Shown here in pieces: positions 1-5,486 of a stretch of 6,468 nt of DNA. The DNA comes from Pseudomonadota bacterium. GTDB taxonomy: Bacteria > Pseudomonadota > Gammaproteobacteria > Acidiferrobacterales > UBA6901. The stretch is taken from positions 1 through 6,468 of the forward strand of contig JAJXUF010000167.1 of NCBI GenBank assembly GCA_021783175.1. The letters are read 5' to 3'. The first letter of the stretch is position 1. Every line of letters begins with the position of its first letter. Both the position numbers and the translations under genes were made by a program. The notes beneath the pieces are model-generated. The model was not told where the DNA came from. It did no database searches and was given only the letters and a program-made list of their open reading frames with translations.

Positions 1-65
1 AGATGACTGACCCAGAGTTCGAGATCTTCGAGGAGCTCGCGCCTGAGCATCCGCTTTGCAATTAG
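1..65 (+). CDS. Possible 3' end of an upstream gene, cut by the window start
   Basis: Only one + strand frame is open from the left edge: it ends at TAG 63-65. The other two + frames hit stops within the first 10 bases. The tail read from base 3 is MTDPEFEIFEELAPEHPLCN, which is strongly acidic and ends with an unpaired Cys near the C-terminus. An ATG lies at 3-5, but a 20-residue gene starting there is unlikely, so a truncated longer CDS is the simpler reading. The family is not recognisable from so few residues. The next gene starts 106 bp downstream, so an operon is not obvious. A minus-strand or non-coding origin cannot be excluded. Confidence 0.35.
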   Translation, partial: MTDPEFEIFEELAPEHPLCN

Positions 66-158
66 AGCGCTGCCTTAACAACTTTGCACCTTTTTCCGCA
101 TAGTGTGAAGTAGTGATACGACGGCCGCCCCCAATACAATCAATCTAACTTCACTGAC

Positions 159-165
159 AAGGAGG
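159..165 (+). promoter_or_regulatory. Strong ribosome binding site that decides the TTG start of the WD40 gene
   Basis: AAGGAGG at 159-165 is a near-perfect anti-16S match. TTG 166 directly abuts it, which is too close, while TTG 172 is 6 nt away, the usual spacing. The in-frame ATG at 235 has no purine-rich site before it. The start is therefore placed at TTG 172. A 7-bp inverted repeat, GTGAAGT (105-111) with ACTTCAC (148-154), ends just upstream and could fold in the leader. Confidence 0.7.
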
Positions 166-171
166 TTGCCC

Positions 172-1305
172 TTGCAATCCGATACCGCACCATCGACTCG
201 GAACATCACGTCAACACATCTCGCCTCGGCACTAATGGGTCTCATGCTTTCGGTGTTTTCTCTCTCCGCCGACTGCAATCCACTTCTCAGCTGGCTTACC
301 GGTGGGGAGGGGCGCGTGACTAACGTGACGCGCGAGGTGGCCAGTCTCCACGATCACAACGCCATCTGGGGTTTGGCCTTCAGCCCCGATGGCCAGCTTC
401 TCGCTACGACCTCCCCCGGCAATGTTGACCTTAACCTCTGGGACTGGCGAGCCGGGCGGATCGTGCGCACCCTGCAACGACCTTCGAGCGACACCACAAC
501 GACCGAGCCGATAAGTTTCAGCCCCGACGGGCGTTTCCTTGCGTCCTGTCAGGCCAGTGCGGGCACGGATGGTGTCGCCATCCGCATCTGGGATACCACC
601 ACCTGGCAGGTGGTTAAGGACGTCCGCGATCCTGTATCGGGGGGCTATTTGGCCCTTGCTTTCACCCCGGATAGCCAGACCCTGATCCTCGTGACCGGGG
701 GTTTCAGAAAAGATCTTGGTGGCAACAACCTCGTGGTCTACAGCACCCGGACCTGGCAACCGATCTGGGGGACGTTCGTCGATATTAAAGCCGATACTCT
801 TGCCGTGAGCCCCGACGGCCGGTTCGTGGCGACGGCGGGGGATTACTATACCCCTTTGCCAGTGGATACGTTGCAACCCCGCATCGCCATCATTGACCTG
901 ACGACCCATCACCTCGTGTGCACCATCGACGCCAACGCGCCGAGCCATTACGGCAATATGCCGCAACAGCTCGTCTGGAGCCCGGACGGAACACACATCG
1001 CCATCGGCTTCTGGAATGTGAATCCGGGTGATGATGCCGTGCGCATCTTCGATGCCCGCACCGGTGCCCTCGTGGCCGGTGACAAGCCCGACAACCCCGA
1101 CCACATTCTGGGGGTGCGCTACACCCCCGACGGCAAATACTTCATCGACGCCAACATCGACAACCACATCCACATCTGGGATGGGGCACATAGGCAGCTG
1201 CTTGACTCACTGCGTGCCTGGATCAGCAGCCTTGCCGTCACTCGCGACGGCAAGTACTTCGCGGCCGGTGGGAAGGATCGGGTGGTGGTGTGGGAATTGA
1301 AATAA
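172..1305 (+). CDS. WD40-like seven-bladed beta-propeller protein, probably exported or membrane-anchored
   Basis: The protein has 377 aa from TTG 172. Seven repeats of about 40-50 residues cover roughly residues 59-377 and would close one seven-bladed propeller. Each blade has a turn of the type [ST]-[PR]-D-[GS] (about residues 71, 117, 166, 213, 270, 318 and 357), and several end in a W-D-like strand such as LNLWDW, IRIWDT, VRIFDA, IHIWDG and VVVWEL. The N-terminus has a weakly charged stretch followed by a hydrophobic run (about residues 18-34, ASALMGLMLSVFSLSA), consistent with a signal peptide or anchor. A Cys follows shortly after, but Asp precedes it, so the site is not a good lipobox. 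Such propellers are protein- or ligand-binding scaffolds. No enzymatic domain is fused, so the partner is unknown. It appears monocistronic: 106 bp separate it from the upstream stop and 436 bp from fimX. The fold is confident; the cellular role is not known. Confidence 0.85.
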   Translation: MQSDTAPSTRNITSTHLASALMGLMLSVFSLSADCNPLLSWLTGGEGRVTNVTREVASLHDHNAIWGLAFSPDGQLLATTSPGNVDLNLWDWRAGRIVRTLQRPSSDTTTTEPISFSPDGRFLASCQASAGTDGVAIRIWDTTTWQVVKDVRDPVSGGYLALAFTPDSQTLILVTGGFRKDLGGNNLVVYSTRTWQPIWGTFVDIKADTLAVSPDGRFVATAGDYYTPLPVDTLQPRIAIIDLTTHHLVCTIDANAPSHYGNMPQQLVWSPDGTHIAIGFWNVNPGDDAVRIFDARTGALVAGDKPDNPDHILGVRYTPDGKYFIDANIDNHIHIWDGAHRQLLDSLRAWISSLAVTRDGKYFAAGGKDRVVVWELK

Positions 1306-1466
1306 CCCCCTCCCGTCCTTTCAAGGTAGCGCGGCCTGTGACGCAGAGTGACCATTTCACGGCTACCTAGGGAGTTAGTCGCGCCCGGTCAGTTCGCGGC
1401 GACGCACCCTGGCCGACGCCAATCTAGGACGTAAAGTCCGCAAGGTTCGATGGAGATCGCCGCTTG

Positions 1467-1532
1467 TCAGAAGCGCTGGTCAAATTCCCAGAACACGCGG
1501 GTCAATAAAACGTTGTAGTCGCGCTGGAGTGC
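1467..1532 (-). pseudogene. Possible remnant of an outer-membrane beta-barrel C-terminus
   Basis: Read on the minus strand, 1532 down to 1467 gives 21 codons then TGA, containing YNVLLTRVFWEF and ending in Arg-Phe. Alternating hydrophobic and polar residues with a terminal Phe are typical of the last strand of outer-membrane barrels. However, a TAG at 1533-1535 precedes it in frame, and no barrel-like sequence appears in the other frames further upstream. It also overlaps the candidate folded element. This is at most a decayed fragment and may be coincidence. Confidence 0.15.
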
Positions 1533-1551
1533 CTAATAGCTGTCCGAGGCA

Positions 1552-1565
1552 CAGGAAATTTCCTG
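1552..1565. repeat. 14-bp perfect palindrome CAGGAAATTTCCTG
   Basis: CAGGAAATTTCCTG reads the same on both strands. It is a candidate dimeric-regulator operator about 177 bp before the fimX start, or a small hairpin with an AATT loop. Its last three bases are shared with the arm CTGGACGG of the next stem-loop, so the two structures cannot form fully at the same time. Confidence 0.5.
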
Positions 1566-1616
1566 GACGGTTAGATTGGCACAGAATGTGCTTAATCTTC
1601 TTTGAAACCCGTCCAG
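1563..1616. repeat. Long imperfect stem-loop upstream of fimX
   Basis: Three nested inverted repeats line up on one axis: CTGGACGG (1563-1570) with CCGTCCAG (1609-1616), AGATT (1573-1577) with AATCT (1594-1598), and GCACA (1579-1583) with TGTGC (1587-1591) around a GAA loop. No T-run follows 1616, so it is not a typical intrinsic terminator. It competes with both the 14-bp palindrome and the 9-bp stem 1418-1426/1572-1580, a layout that would allow alternative folds. Confidence 0.4.
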
Positions 1617-1741
1617 CACATTACACCATATGTCCGTTGCATAAGGGCCTGTGGGTTAATCAGTGAGCTGGCAGCGCGCCTGCGGCACGCCAATGCTTTT
1701 GCTTTCTGCCAAAACCAGCAACCGGCAGGATTACAAAGACA

Positions 1742-3820
1742 ATGATAAGGATACTGTTTGCGGACGACTCACCTGATGATGTAGAGCAATGCACCAAGGT
1801 CCTGCGCCAGGCAAAGCAGCCGCTCAAGACCCATCGCATAGAAAATGCGGCCGATTTAAGAAGCGCGCTATCCAGCGACGAGTGGGACGTTGTGCTTGCC
1901 GAACACGCGGCGCGGCACATTAATGCACGCGACATTCTAGCAATACTGAAATCAAAACCCCCGGCGATTCCGCTCATCGTGGTCGCTAAACAGATTACGG
2001 ATGCCGACGTTCTCGAAATCATGACCGAGGGCGCACGCGATGTAGTAATAAAGGGTCAATGGGCACGATTGCTTCCTGCGGTGCGGCGCGAGTTGCAAAC
2101 CGCTCAAGATCAGCGCGCCAGCGCACGCATGGCGGAGGTACAGCGCCAGCTCGAGGATCGGTACCGGGTCATGGTCGAGGGATCGCGCGAAGCAGTCTGC
2201 TACTGTCACGACGGCATGCACGTTGATGCCAATCCGGCCTATCTCACACTCATCGGCTGCCAAAATATCAGCGAACTAAAAGGCGTGCCGATTCTCAATC
2301 TTATCGACAAGAGTGACCAGAATCGCTTCAAACTGCAGCTTCGCAGTTCTGATGCGTTTCACGATCCCCGCGAATATAAGGCGGTCACTCATGGCGGACA
2401 GTGCCTTCCTGTAGAAATCAGCATGTCGTCTGTCCGTATTGAAGGCGAACCATGCGTTCAGATTGTCGTCACCGACATTTCCCGGCGCAAGGCGCTGGAA
2501 TCAAAACTTGAATTTCTGCATCAGCGCGATGCGCTCACCGGATTGTGTAACAGGCCTTTCTTCCTGCAGGAACTCGGCAAGGCGATGGAGCAAGTGCGCG
2601 CCGGCACAGGATCCTGCTTTCTCATCGGACTGGAACTTCGCCACATGGCGGAGCTCAACCATGCGCTTGGCCATGCAGCATGCGACCGCCTTCTGCTACG
2701 ACTCACGCGCCAGCTGGGCGAACACCTGACAGGACAGCAGCTTTTTGGACGCGTCGGTGGGGGACAGTTTTCCGTGTTGATGCGTGTGGCAGAGCGTAAT
2801 GCGGCCGATAACCTGCTCAACGAGCTGCGCAGCACCGCAGACGCATTTCAATTTGCGGATGGCACGACTCGTTCGCAATGTCACATCGATGTGAAACTTG
2901 TGCAGGTCGACAATTCCATTAATGATCGACAAAAACAGTTGGAACTCGCCTTCCCCGCCGGTGCACCGACAGATTTGCCGCAGCCATCAGCGCCACCGAC
3001 GGTCGAAAAACATCCCGCTCCATCGCCCCATTCTGCGCCAACTGCTGCTCTGCAAGAGGCGCTGTCCCAGGAGCGCTACCGCATGATGTTTCAACCGCTC
3101 GTGAATCTGCATGGCGAACCGCGCGAGCTGTACGAGGCATGTCCGTTTGTGGAGACGCACGAAGGCACGCTGCTGGCACCCGCCGAATTCATGCCGCTTG
3201 CGGAAAAACTCGGGGAGGCCTGCAAAATCGACCGATGGATTGCACAACAGTCGATTGAAACGCTGGTCAAGTCGACGCGCGAAGGAATGAACGCCGAGCT
3301 GCTCATTCCCATATCGGCCTGCGGAGTTAACGATCAGATGCTGCTGCCGGCGATCCGGCAGCATCTCGCGACAACGCGCCTGAACGCAGCGAGGCTGCTT
3401 TTCCAGATTGCGGCACCGATCATCAAGAATCACGCGCTGGCCGCGCGTGAATTTCTGCTACAGGCGAAAAGCATGGGGGCCCGCATTGCGCTCGATGATT
3501 TTGATCCGGTTCTGCTAAAGATTGCGGACCTGACGCATCTCGACTTCGACATCATCAAGGTCGACTGCCGTATTCTGCAGAGCAAAAATGAAGATGCCCT
3601 GCGGTACGCTGCTCACGATGCCAAGACTGCCGGTCGGACAAGCGTCGCGAAGGGCGTCGAGGACATGGGGGCATTCACGCTGCTGTGGCACTGTAACTTC
3701 GACTACATGCAAGGCGATGCGATCAATCCGCCCGGCGAAGACCTGAATTACAATTTCGGCAGTGAACAAACACTAACTTCGGAAACGCCCCTAGCCAACC
3801 CTTGGCAAGCGAATGGCTGA
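1742..3820 (+). CDS. fimX: FimX-like protein: degenerate REC-PAS-GGDEF-EAL, likely c-di-GMP receptor for type IV pili
   Basis: The protein has 692 aa, close to the roughly 690 aa of known FimX proteins, with the same domain order. REC (about 1-118) keeps the acidic pair D8/D9 and K104, but the phospho-acceptor Asp is replaced by E54 (VVLAEH). PAS spans about 137-246. The GGDEF domain (about 255-400) reads GGGQF at 339-343, so cyclase activity is not expected. A Pro-rich linker lies at about 406-434. The EAL domain (about 436-670) reads EAC at 465-467; it keeps FQP 450-452, DD 585-586, K606 and QG 657-658, but the metal-site Asn and Glu are replaced in IPIS (522-525) and QIAAP (555-559), so phosphodiesterase activity is unlikely. 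In Pseudomonas and Xanthomonas FimX binds c-di-GMP through its inactive EAL domain and acts on pilus assembly (PilB, directly or through PilZ) at the cell pole. The ATG has only a weak AGGA 11 nt upstream. The gene stands alone, convergent with the GST gene. Confidence 0.85.
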   Translation: MIRILFADDSPDDVEQCTKVLRQAKQPLKTHRIENAADLRSALSSDEWDVVLAEHAARHINARDILAILKSKPPAIPLIVVAKQITDADVLEIMTEGARDVVIKGQWARLLPAVRRELQTAQDQRASARMAEVQRQLEDRYRVMVEGSREAVCYCHDGMHVDANPAYLTLIGCQNISELKGVPILNLIDKSDQNRFKLQLRSSDAFHDPREYKAVTHGGQCLPVEISMSSVRIEGEPCVQIVVTDISRRKALESKLEFLHQRDALTGLCNRPFFLQELGKAMEQVRAGTGSCFLIGLELRHMAELNHALGHAACDRLLLRLTRQLGEHLTGQQLFGRVGGGQFSVLMRVAERNAADNLLNELRSTADAFQFADGTTRSQCHIDVKLVQVDNSINDRQKQLELAFPAGAPTDLPQPSAPPTVEKHPAPSPHSAPTAALQEALSQERYRMMFQPLVNLHGEPRELYEACPFVETHEGTLLAPAEFMPLAEKLGEACKIDRWIAQQSIETLVKSTREGMNAELLIPISACGVNDQMLLPAIRQHLATTRLNAARLLFQIAAPIIKNHALAAREFLLQAKSMGARIALDDFDPVLLKIADLTHLDFDIIKVDCRILQSKNEDALRYAAHDAKTAGRTSVAKGVEDMGAFTLLWHCNFDYMQGDAINPPGEDLNYNFGSEQTLTSETPLANPWQANG

Positions 3821-3847
3821 TGAAGAAATCCAGCGGATACTGCGAAT

Positions 3848-3876
3848 AAACCGTCAGAGCAGACCACGCACGGTTT
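3848..3876. terminator. Weak candidate terminator between convergent fimX and GST genes
   Basis: AAACCGT (3848-3854) and ACGGTTT (3870-3876) form a perfect 7-bp stem around a 15-nt loop, with T at 3874-3877 on the + strand. The stem lies 28 bp after the fimX stop and overlaps the last GST codons. The stem has only three G-C pairs and the T-run is short, so efficiency is doubtful. The two genes leave only 33 bp between them, so a shared terminator would have to be here. Confidence 0.25.
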
Positions 3877-4525
3877 TGATCGCTTGCTCCTGCGCTTCTT
3901 GCGAGAGGCGTTCGACCTTTGCGGGGACTTGAAGACCGCGTCTGACTGCAGGGCGCGCAGCCATAGTCTCGAGCCAACGCTGCAGATTGGGCATACCTTC
4001 TATGGACAATCCTGCCCATTCGCAACCCTGCACCCAAGGAAATGTGGCAAAATCGGCAATTGATATCTCGTCCGCGAGATACTCTCGGTTACGAAGCTGC
4101 CCCTCCAGCACCTGATACAGACGCAGAGTCTCCTTCTGGTAGCGTTCAATGGCGTAAGGAATCTTTTCCGGCGCGTAGCGATAAAAGACATTGGCCTGGC
4201 CCTGCATGGGGCCAACGCCACCCATCTGGAACATCAGCCATTGAATCACGCGCGAACGGCCTTTCACATCGGTCGGCAGGAACTTGCCACTCTTCTCAGC
4301 CAAGTATAGAAGGATCGCGCCAGACTCGAAAACGACAAAGTCATCAAGGTCATGGTCGATGATTGCAGGAATTCTGCCATTGGGGTTGATCTTCAGGTAC
4401 CAGTCTTCTTTTTGCTCCTTGCGGCCAAGATCGAGTGCGCGCACAGAATACGCAAGCCCGGCCTCTTCCAGCATAATGGAAATCTTGTAGCCGTTTGGAG
4501 TTGCCGCGGTAAAAAGTTCGATCAT
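3854..4525 (-). CDS. yfcG: Nu-class glutathione S-transferase (YfcG/YghU-like)
   Basis: The protein has 223 aa, a usual length for cytosolic GSTs. The N-terminal thioredoxin-like domain (about 1-80) starts [21 protein letters not shown]. The TPN at residues 9-11 is the hallmark of the Nu class, in which Thr and Asn contact glutathione instead of a catalytic Tyr, Ser or Cys. NPNGRIPAI supplies the cis-Pro, and [13 protein letters not shown] binds the gamma-glutamyl part. The helical C-terminal domain (about 88-205) contains [24 protein letters not shown] and the [12 protein letters not shown]-capping region. E. coli YfcG has disulfide-bond oxidoreductase activity with glutathione, so a redox or detoxification role in the cytoplasm is likely. 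An upstream in-frame ATG would add 26 residues, but the internal start has AGGAGG 6 nt away and matches family N-termini. YghU-type versus YfcG-type cannot be settled by eye. Confidence 0.9.
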   Translation of the reverse strand: MIELFTAATPNGYKISIMLEEAGLAYSVRALDLGRKEQKEDWYLKINPNGRIPAIIDHDLDDFVVFESGAILLYLAEKSGKFLPTDVKGRSRVIQWLMFQMGGVGPMQGQANVFYRYAPEKIPYAIERYQKETLRLYQVLEGQLRNREYLADEISIADFATFPWVQGCEWAGLSIEGMPNLQRWLETMAARPAVRRGLQVPAKVERLSQEAQEQAIKTVRGLL

Positions 4526-4531
4526 GCCAAG

Positions 4532-4537
4532 CCTCCT
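4532..4537 (-). promoter_or_regulatory. Ribosome binding site that decides the GST start
   Basis: CCTCCT on the + strand reads AGGAGG on the coding strand, 6 nt before the ATG (CAT at 4523-4525). It supports the shorter 223-aa GST over an extension from an ATG at 4603. Confidence 0.75.
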
Positions 4538-4573
4538 GGTAGCAAGGGCAAGCCTGCAAACGTTGCCCCGAGA

Positions 4574-4603
4574 ATAGTGCCGCATTGCCTGAAATCGTTG
4601 CAA
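4574..4603 (-). promoter_or_regulatory. Weak sigma-70-like promoter candidate for the GST gene
   Basis: On the minus strand, TTGCAA (4603-4598) and CACTAT (4579-4574) are separated by 18 bp. They would give a leader of about 40 nt before the GST ATG. The -10 matches only three of six consensus bases. Confidence 0.25.
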
Positions 4604-4721
4604 TGATGCCCGACACTCCGCTTAGGGGAAACAGCGAGCACGCAACAGCGGGCAAACGCGGTGGCAATTGAACACGTGCGCCGTTGCGCGAAATTGATCA
4701 GTGACAGGCTTGCCATGACTA

Positions 4722-4783
4722 TCGCGGCGTGACGACAGAGACAGAGGCAGGCCTGCCCTTTCATCAACGTTTGATCGCCGCGA
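4722..4783. repeat. Nested palindromes upstream of merR-parA
   Basis: TCGCGGCG (4722-4729) pairs with CGCCGCGA (4776-4783). Between them lie the perfect 12-bp palindrome GGCAGGCCTGCC (4746-4757) and ATCAA-CGT-TTGAT (4763-4775). Together with the palindrome at 4803-4814 this makes four inverted repeats in 93 bp. They could be operators or a centromere-like site for the downstream DNA-binding protein and ATPase; function is inferred from position only. Confidence 0.4.
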
Positions 4784-4802
4784 GGCGTCGAGGTTAAAGC
4801 GC

Positions 4803-4814
4803 GACAAATTTGTC
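4803..4814. repeat. 12-bp palindrome GACAAATTTGTC, candidate operator
   Basis: GACAAATTTGTC is a perfect palindrome 18 bp upstream of the proposed -35 of merR and is followed by T-rich sequence. MerR-family dimers usually bind inverted repeats, although classically between -35 and -10, so this position would be atypical. A weak terminator for leftover upstream transcription is another reading. Confidence 0.4.
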
Positions 4815-4832
4815 TGTTTTTGTGCGTTTTTC

Positions 4833-4862
4833 TTGACTTTTCCGGCTGAATTACCCTACGCT
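4833..4862 (+). promoter_or_regulatory. Sigma-70-like promoter candidate for merR-parA
   Basis: TTGACT (4833-4838, five of six consensus bases) and TACGCT (4857-4862, three of six) are spaced by 18 bp. Transcription would start near 4870, about 22 nt before the merR GTG. The slightly long spacer fits MerR-controlled promoters, which often have 19-20 bp, so autoregulation is possible but not shown. Confidence 0.4.
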
Positions 4863-4891
4863 GTCGCCGCATATGCTTCCTCGGAGGCCGA

Positions 4892-5419
4892 GTGCATAAA
4901 GCCGGCATTGGGTTCACAAGCAAGGAGGTCTGTGCTGTCACCGGATTGACACACCGCCAGCTTAATTACTGGCGCACGACAGGCCTTATCGCGCCATCAA
5001 GCTCGACACCGGGCGGCCATGGCCGCTATAGCTTCCCCGATCTGGTGGCGCTTCGAACCGCAAAACAGTTGCTCGATGCCCAGGTTTCGCTGCGACGCAT
5101 TCGCCAAAGTATCCGCTCCCTGCAGCGCCTGCTGCCCACCCTTACACAACCGCTTTCCGAACTTTCCATAGTGGCTACCGGAGATGTGGTCCTGGTATTT
5201 CACGAGGGCAGCGCCTTCGAAGCGATAACTGGCCAGGAATGGATTCTGCCTCTGGCAGCGTTGCAGCGGCAGATGGCGAAATTCGGTATCGCACCTGACG
5301 AAAATCCGCCGCAACAAGGCGAACTGTTTGCCGAATCCGGACACGGCACGCGAAGACGGACGCGAGGAAAGTCACAGAACTCTATGGTCCGCCAGCGCAA
5401 ACAGGCGGCCAGCGCATGA
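4892..5419 (+). CDS. MerR-family DNA-binding protein in an operon with a ParA-type ATPase
   Basis: The protein has 175 aa from a GTG start, with GGAGG at 4883-4887 (spacing 4 nt). The MerR winged helix-turn-helix spans about residues 8-75: FTSKEVCAVTGL for the first helices, YWRTTGLI at 26-33, the wing GGHGRYS at 41-47, then DLVALRTAKQLLD and a VSLRRIRQSI helix. There is no Cys-rich metal site (only C14), so it is not a classical metal sensor. A middle region (about 88-125) including VLVFHEGSAFEAI may be a small effector or dimer domain. The C-terminal tail (about 153-171) is very basic, with RRRTRGK and RQRK. The parA gene starts 67 bp downstream on the same strand with no terminator between. 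It may regulate this operon, or act as the DNA-binding partner of the ATPase. The family is confident; the partner role is inference. Confidence 0.85.
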   Translation: MHKAGIGFTSKEVCAVTGLTHRQLNYWRTTGLIAPSSSTPGGHGRYSFPDLVALRTAKQLLDAQVSLRRIRQSIRSLQRLLPTLTQPLSELSIVATGDVVLVFHEGSAFEAITGQEWILPLAALQRQMAKFGIAPDENPPQQGELFAESGHGTRRRTRGKSQNSMVRQRKQAASA

Positions 5420-5481
5420 AGCACCGAATTGGAGCACCCCAAACAACTGCCGATAATGTGCCTGCATTGGTGGGAGGTTAA
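5416..5481 (+). CDS. Possible 21-residue ORF bridging merR and parA
   Basis: An ATG at 5416 overlaps the merR stop as ATGA and opens 21 codons ending at TAA 5479-5481, six bases before the parA ATG. The parA ribosome site (5472-5477) lies inside its last codons. There is no good ribosome site of its own, so it could only be expressed by re-initiation after merR. The peptide (starts [10 protein letters not shown]) has no recognisable features. It may be a translational-coupling device or simply chance. Confidence 0.2.
   Translation: MKHRIGAPQTTADNVPALVGG
5472..5477 (+). promoter_or_regulatory. Ribosome binding site of the parA-like gene
   Basis: GGGAGG lies 9 nt before ATG 5487. It supports a start directly before the conserved ParA N-terminus ([12 protein letters not shown]). 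Confidence 0.7.
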
Positions 5482-5486
5482 TTGAC

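Larger units (their letters stand above)
1418..1580. other. Candidate structured RNA or folded DNA element upstream of fimX
   Basis: GCCAATCTA (1418-1426) is a perfect 9-bp inverted complement of TAGATTGGC (1572-1580). Inside this possible closing stem lie consecutive perfect small hairpins: GGAC-GTAAA-GTCC (1427-1439), CGAT-GGAG-ATCG (1448-1459), CGCTT-GTCAG-AAGCG (1461-1475), CTGG with CCAG (1476-1491), and the palindrome at 1552-1565. The order resembles a multibranched RNA. It matches no riboswitch class I know: the conserved c-di-GMP-I (GEMM) segments are not present. The repeats were found by eye in a 436-bp gap, so chance pairing is a real alternative. If transcribed with fimX it would be a long 5' leader. 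Confidence 0.25.
1306..1741. other. 436-bp gap between the WD40 gene and fimX, rich in inverted repeats
   Basis: No convincing gene was found. A + strand frame is open from about 1379 to 1666 but lacks an early start and would encode an Arg-rich, low-plausibility peptide. What the stretch does hold: AGGTAGC (1324-1330) with GCTACCT (1362-1368), enclosing GTGA-CCATT-TCAC (1348-1360), just after the WD40 stop, which could be a transcript-end structure although no T-run follows; the nested repeats at 1418-1616 listed separately; and a short minus-strand reading that resembles an outer-membrane protein tail. The fimX promoter should lie here, but I see no hexamer pair good enough to call. Confidence 0.6.
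4526..4891. other. 366-bp divergent intergenic region between GST and merR
   Basis: Both flanking genes are read outward from here. The region holds a GST ribosome site and weak promoter near the left end, a cluster of palindromes at 4722-4814, and a merR promoter candidate at 4833-4862. Frames open through it on the minus strand give low-complexity Arg/Cys-rich peptides that overlap both neighbours and look non-coding. An 8-codon frame (4873-4899) overlaps the merR start but has no ribosome site. Confidence 0.6.

Noticed and set aside
232..1191. 319-codon open frame on the minus strand inside the WD40 gene
   Set aside because: It lies wholly opposite a well-supported propeller gene, and its translation is repetitive Val/Gly/His/Arg sequence with no domain; it is a shadow of the repeated SPDG and WD codons.
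1427..1460. tRNA or known riboswitch signal (GGTTCGAT; GGACGTAAAGTCC)
   Set aside because: The GGTTCGAT has no pairing T-stem, acceptor or anticodon arm, and the second segment only superficially resembles the c-di-GMP-I riboswitch core; the conserved partner segments are absent.
1531..1576. attC-like integron site (GCCTAAT ... GTCC ... GGAC ... GTTAGAT)
   Set aside because: The right-hand core fits GTTRRRY, but the left core ends in T instead of C, the span of 46 bp is shorter than known attC sites, the spacers are unequal, and there is no matching site before the WD40 gene nor an integrase.
4873..4899. 8-codon ORF overlapping the merR start as a possible leader peptide
   Set aside because: No ribosome binding site precedes it, and the proposed promoter would start transcription only a few bases before it.
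4522..4941. 139-codon minus-strand frame upstream of the GST gene
   Set aside because: It overlaps the starts of both GST and merR, is rich in Arg and Cys, and has no domain or ribosome site.
5013..5026. 14-bp palindrome GCGGCCATGGCCGC
   Set aside because: It lies inside the merR coding region over the conserved wing Gly-Gly-His-Gly-Arg, so codon choice explains it.
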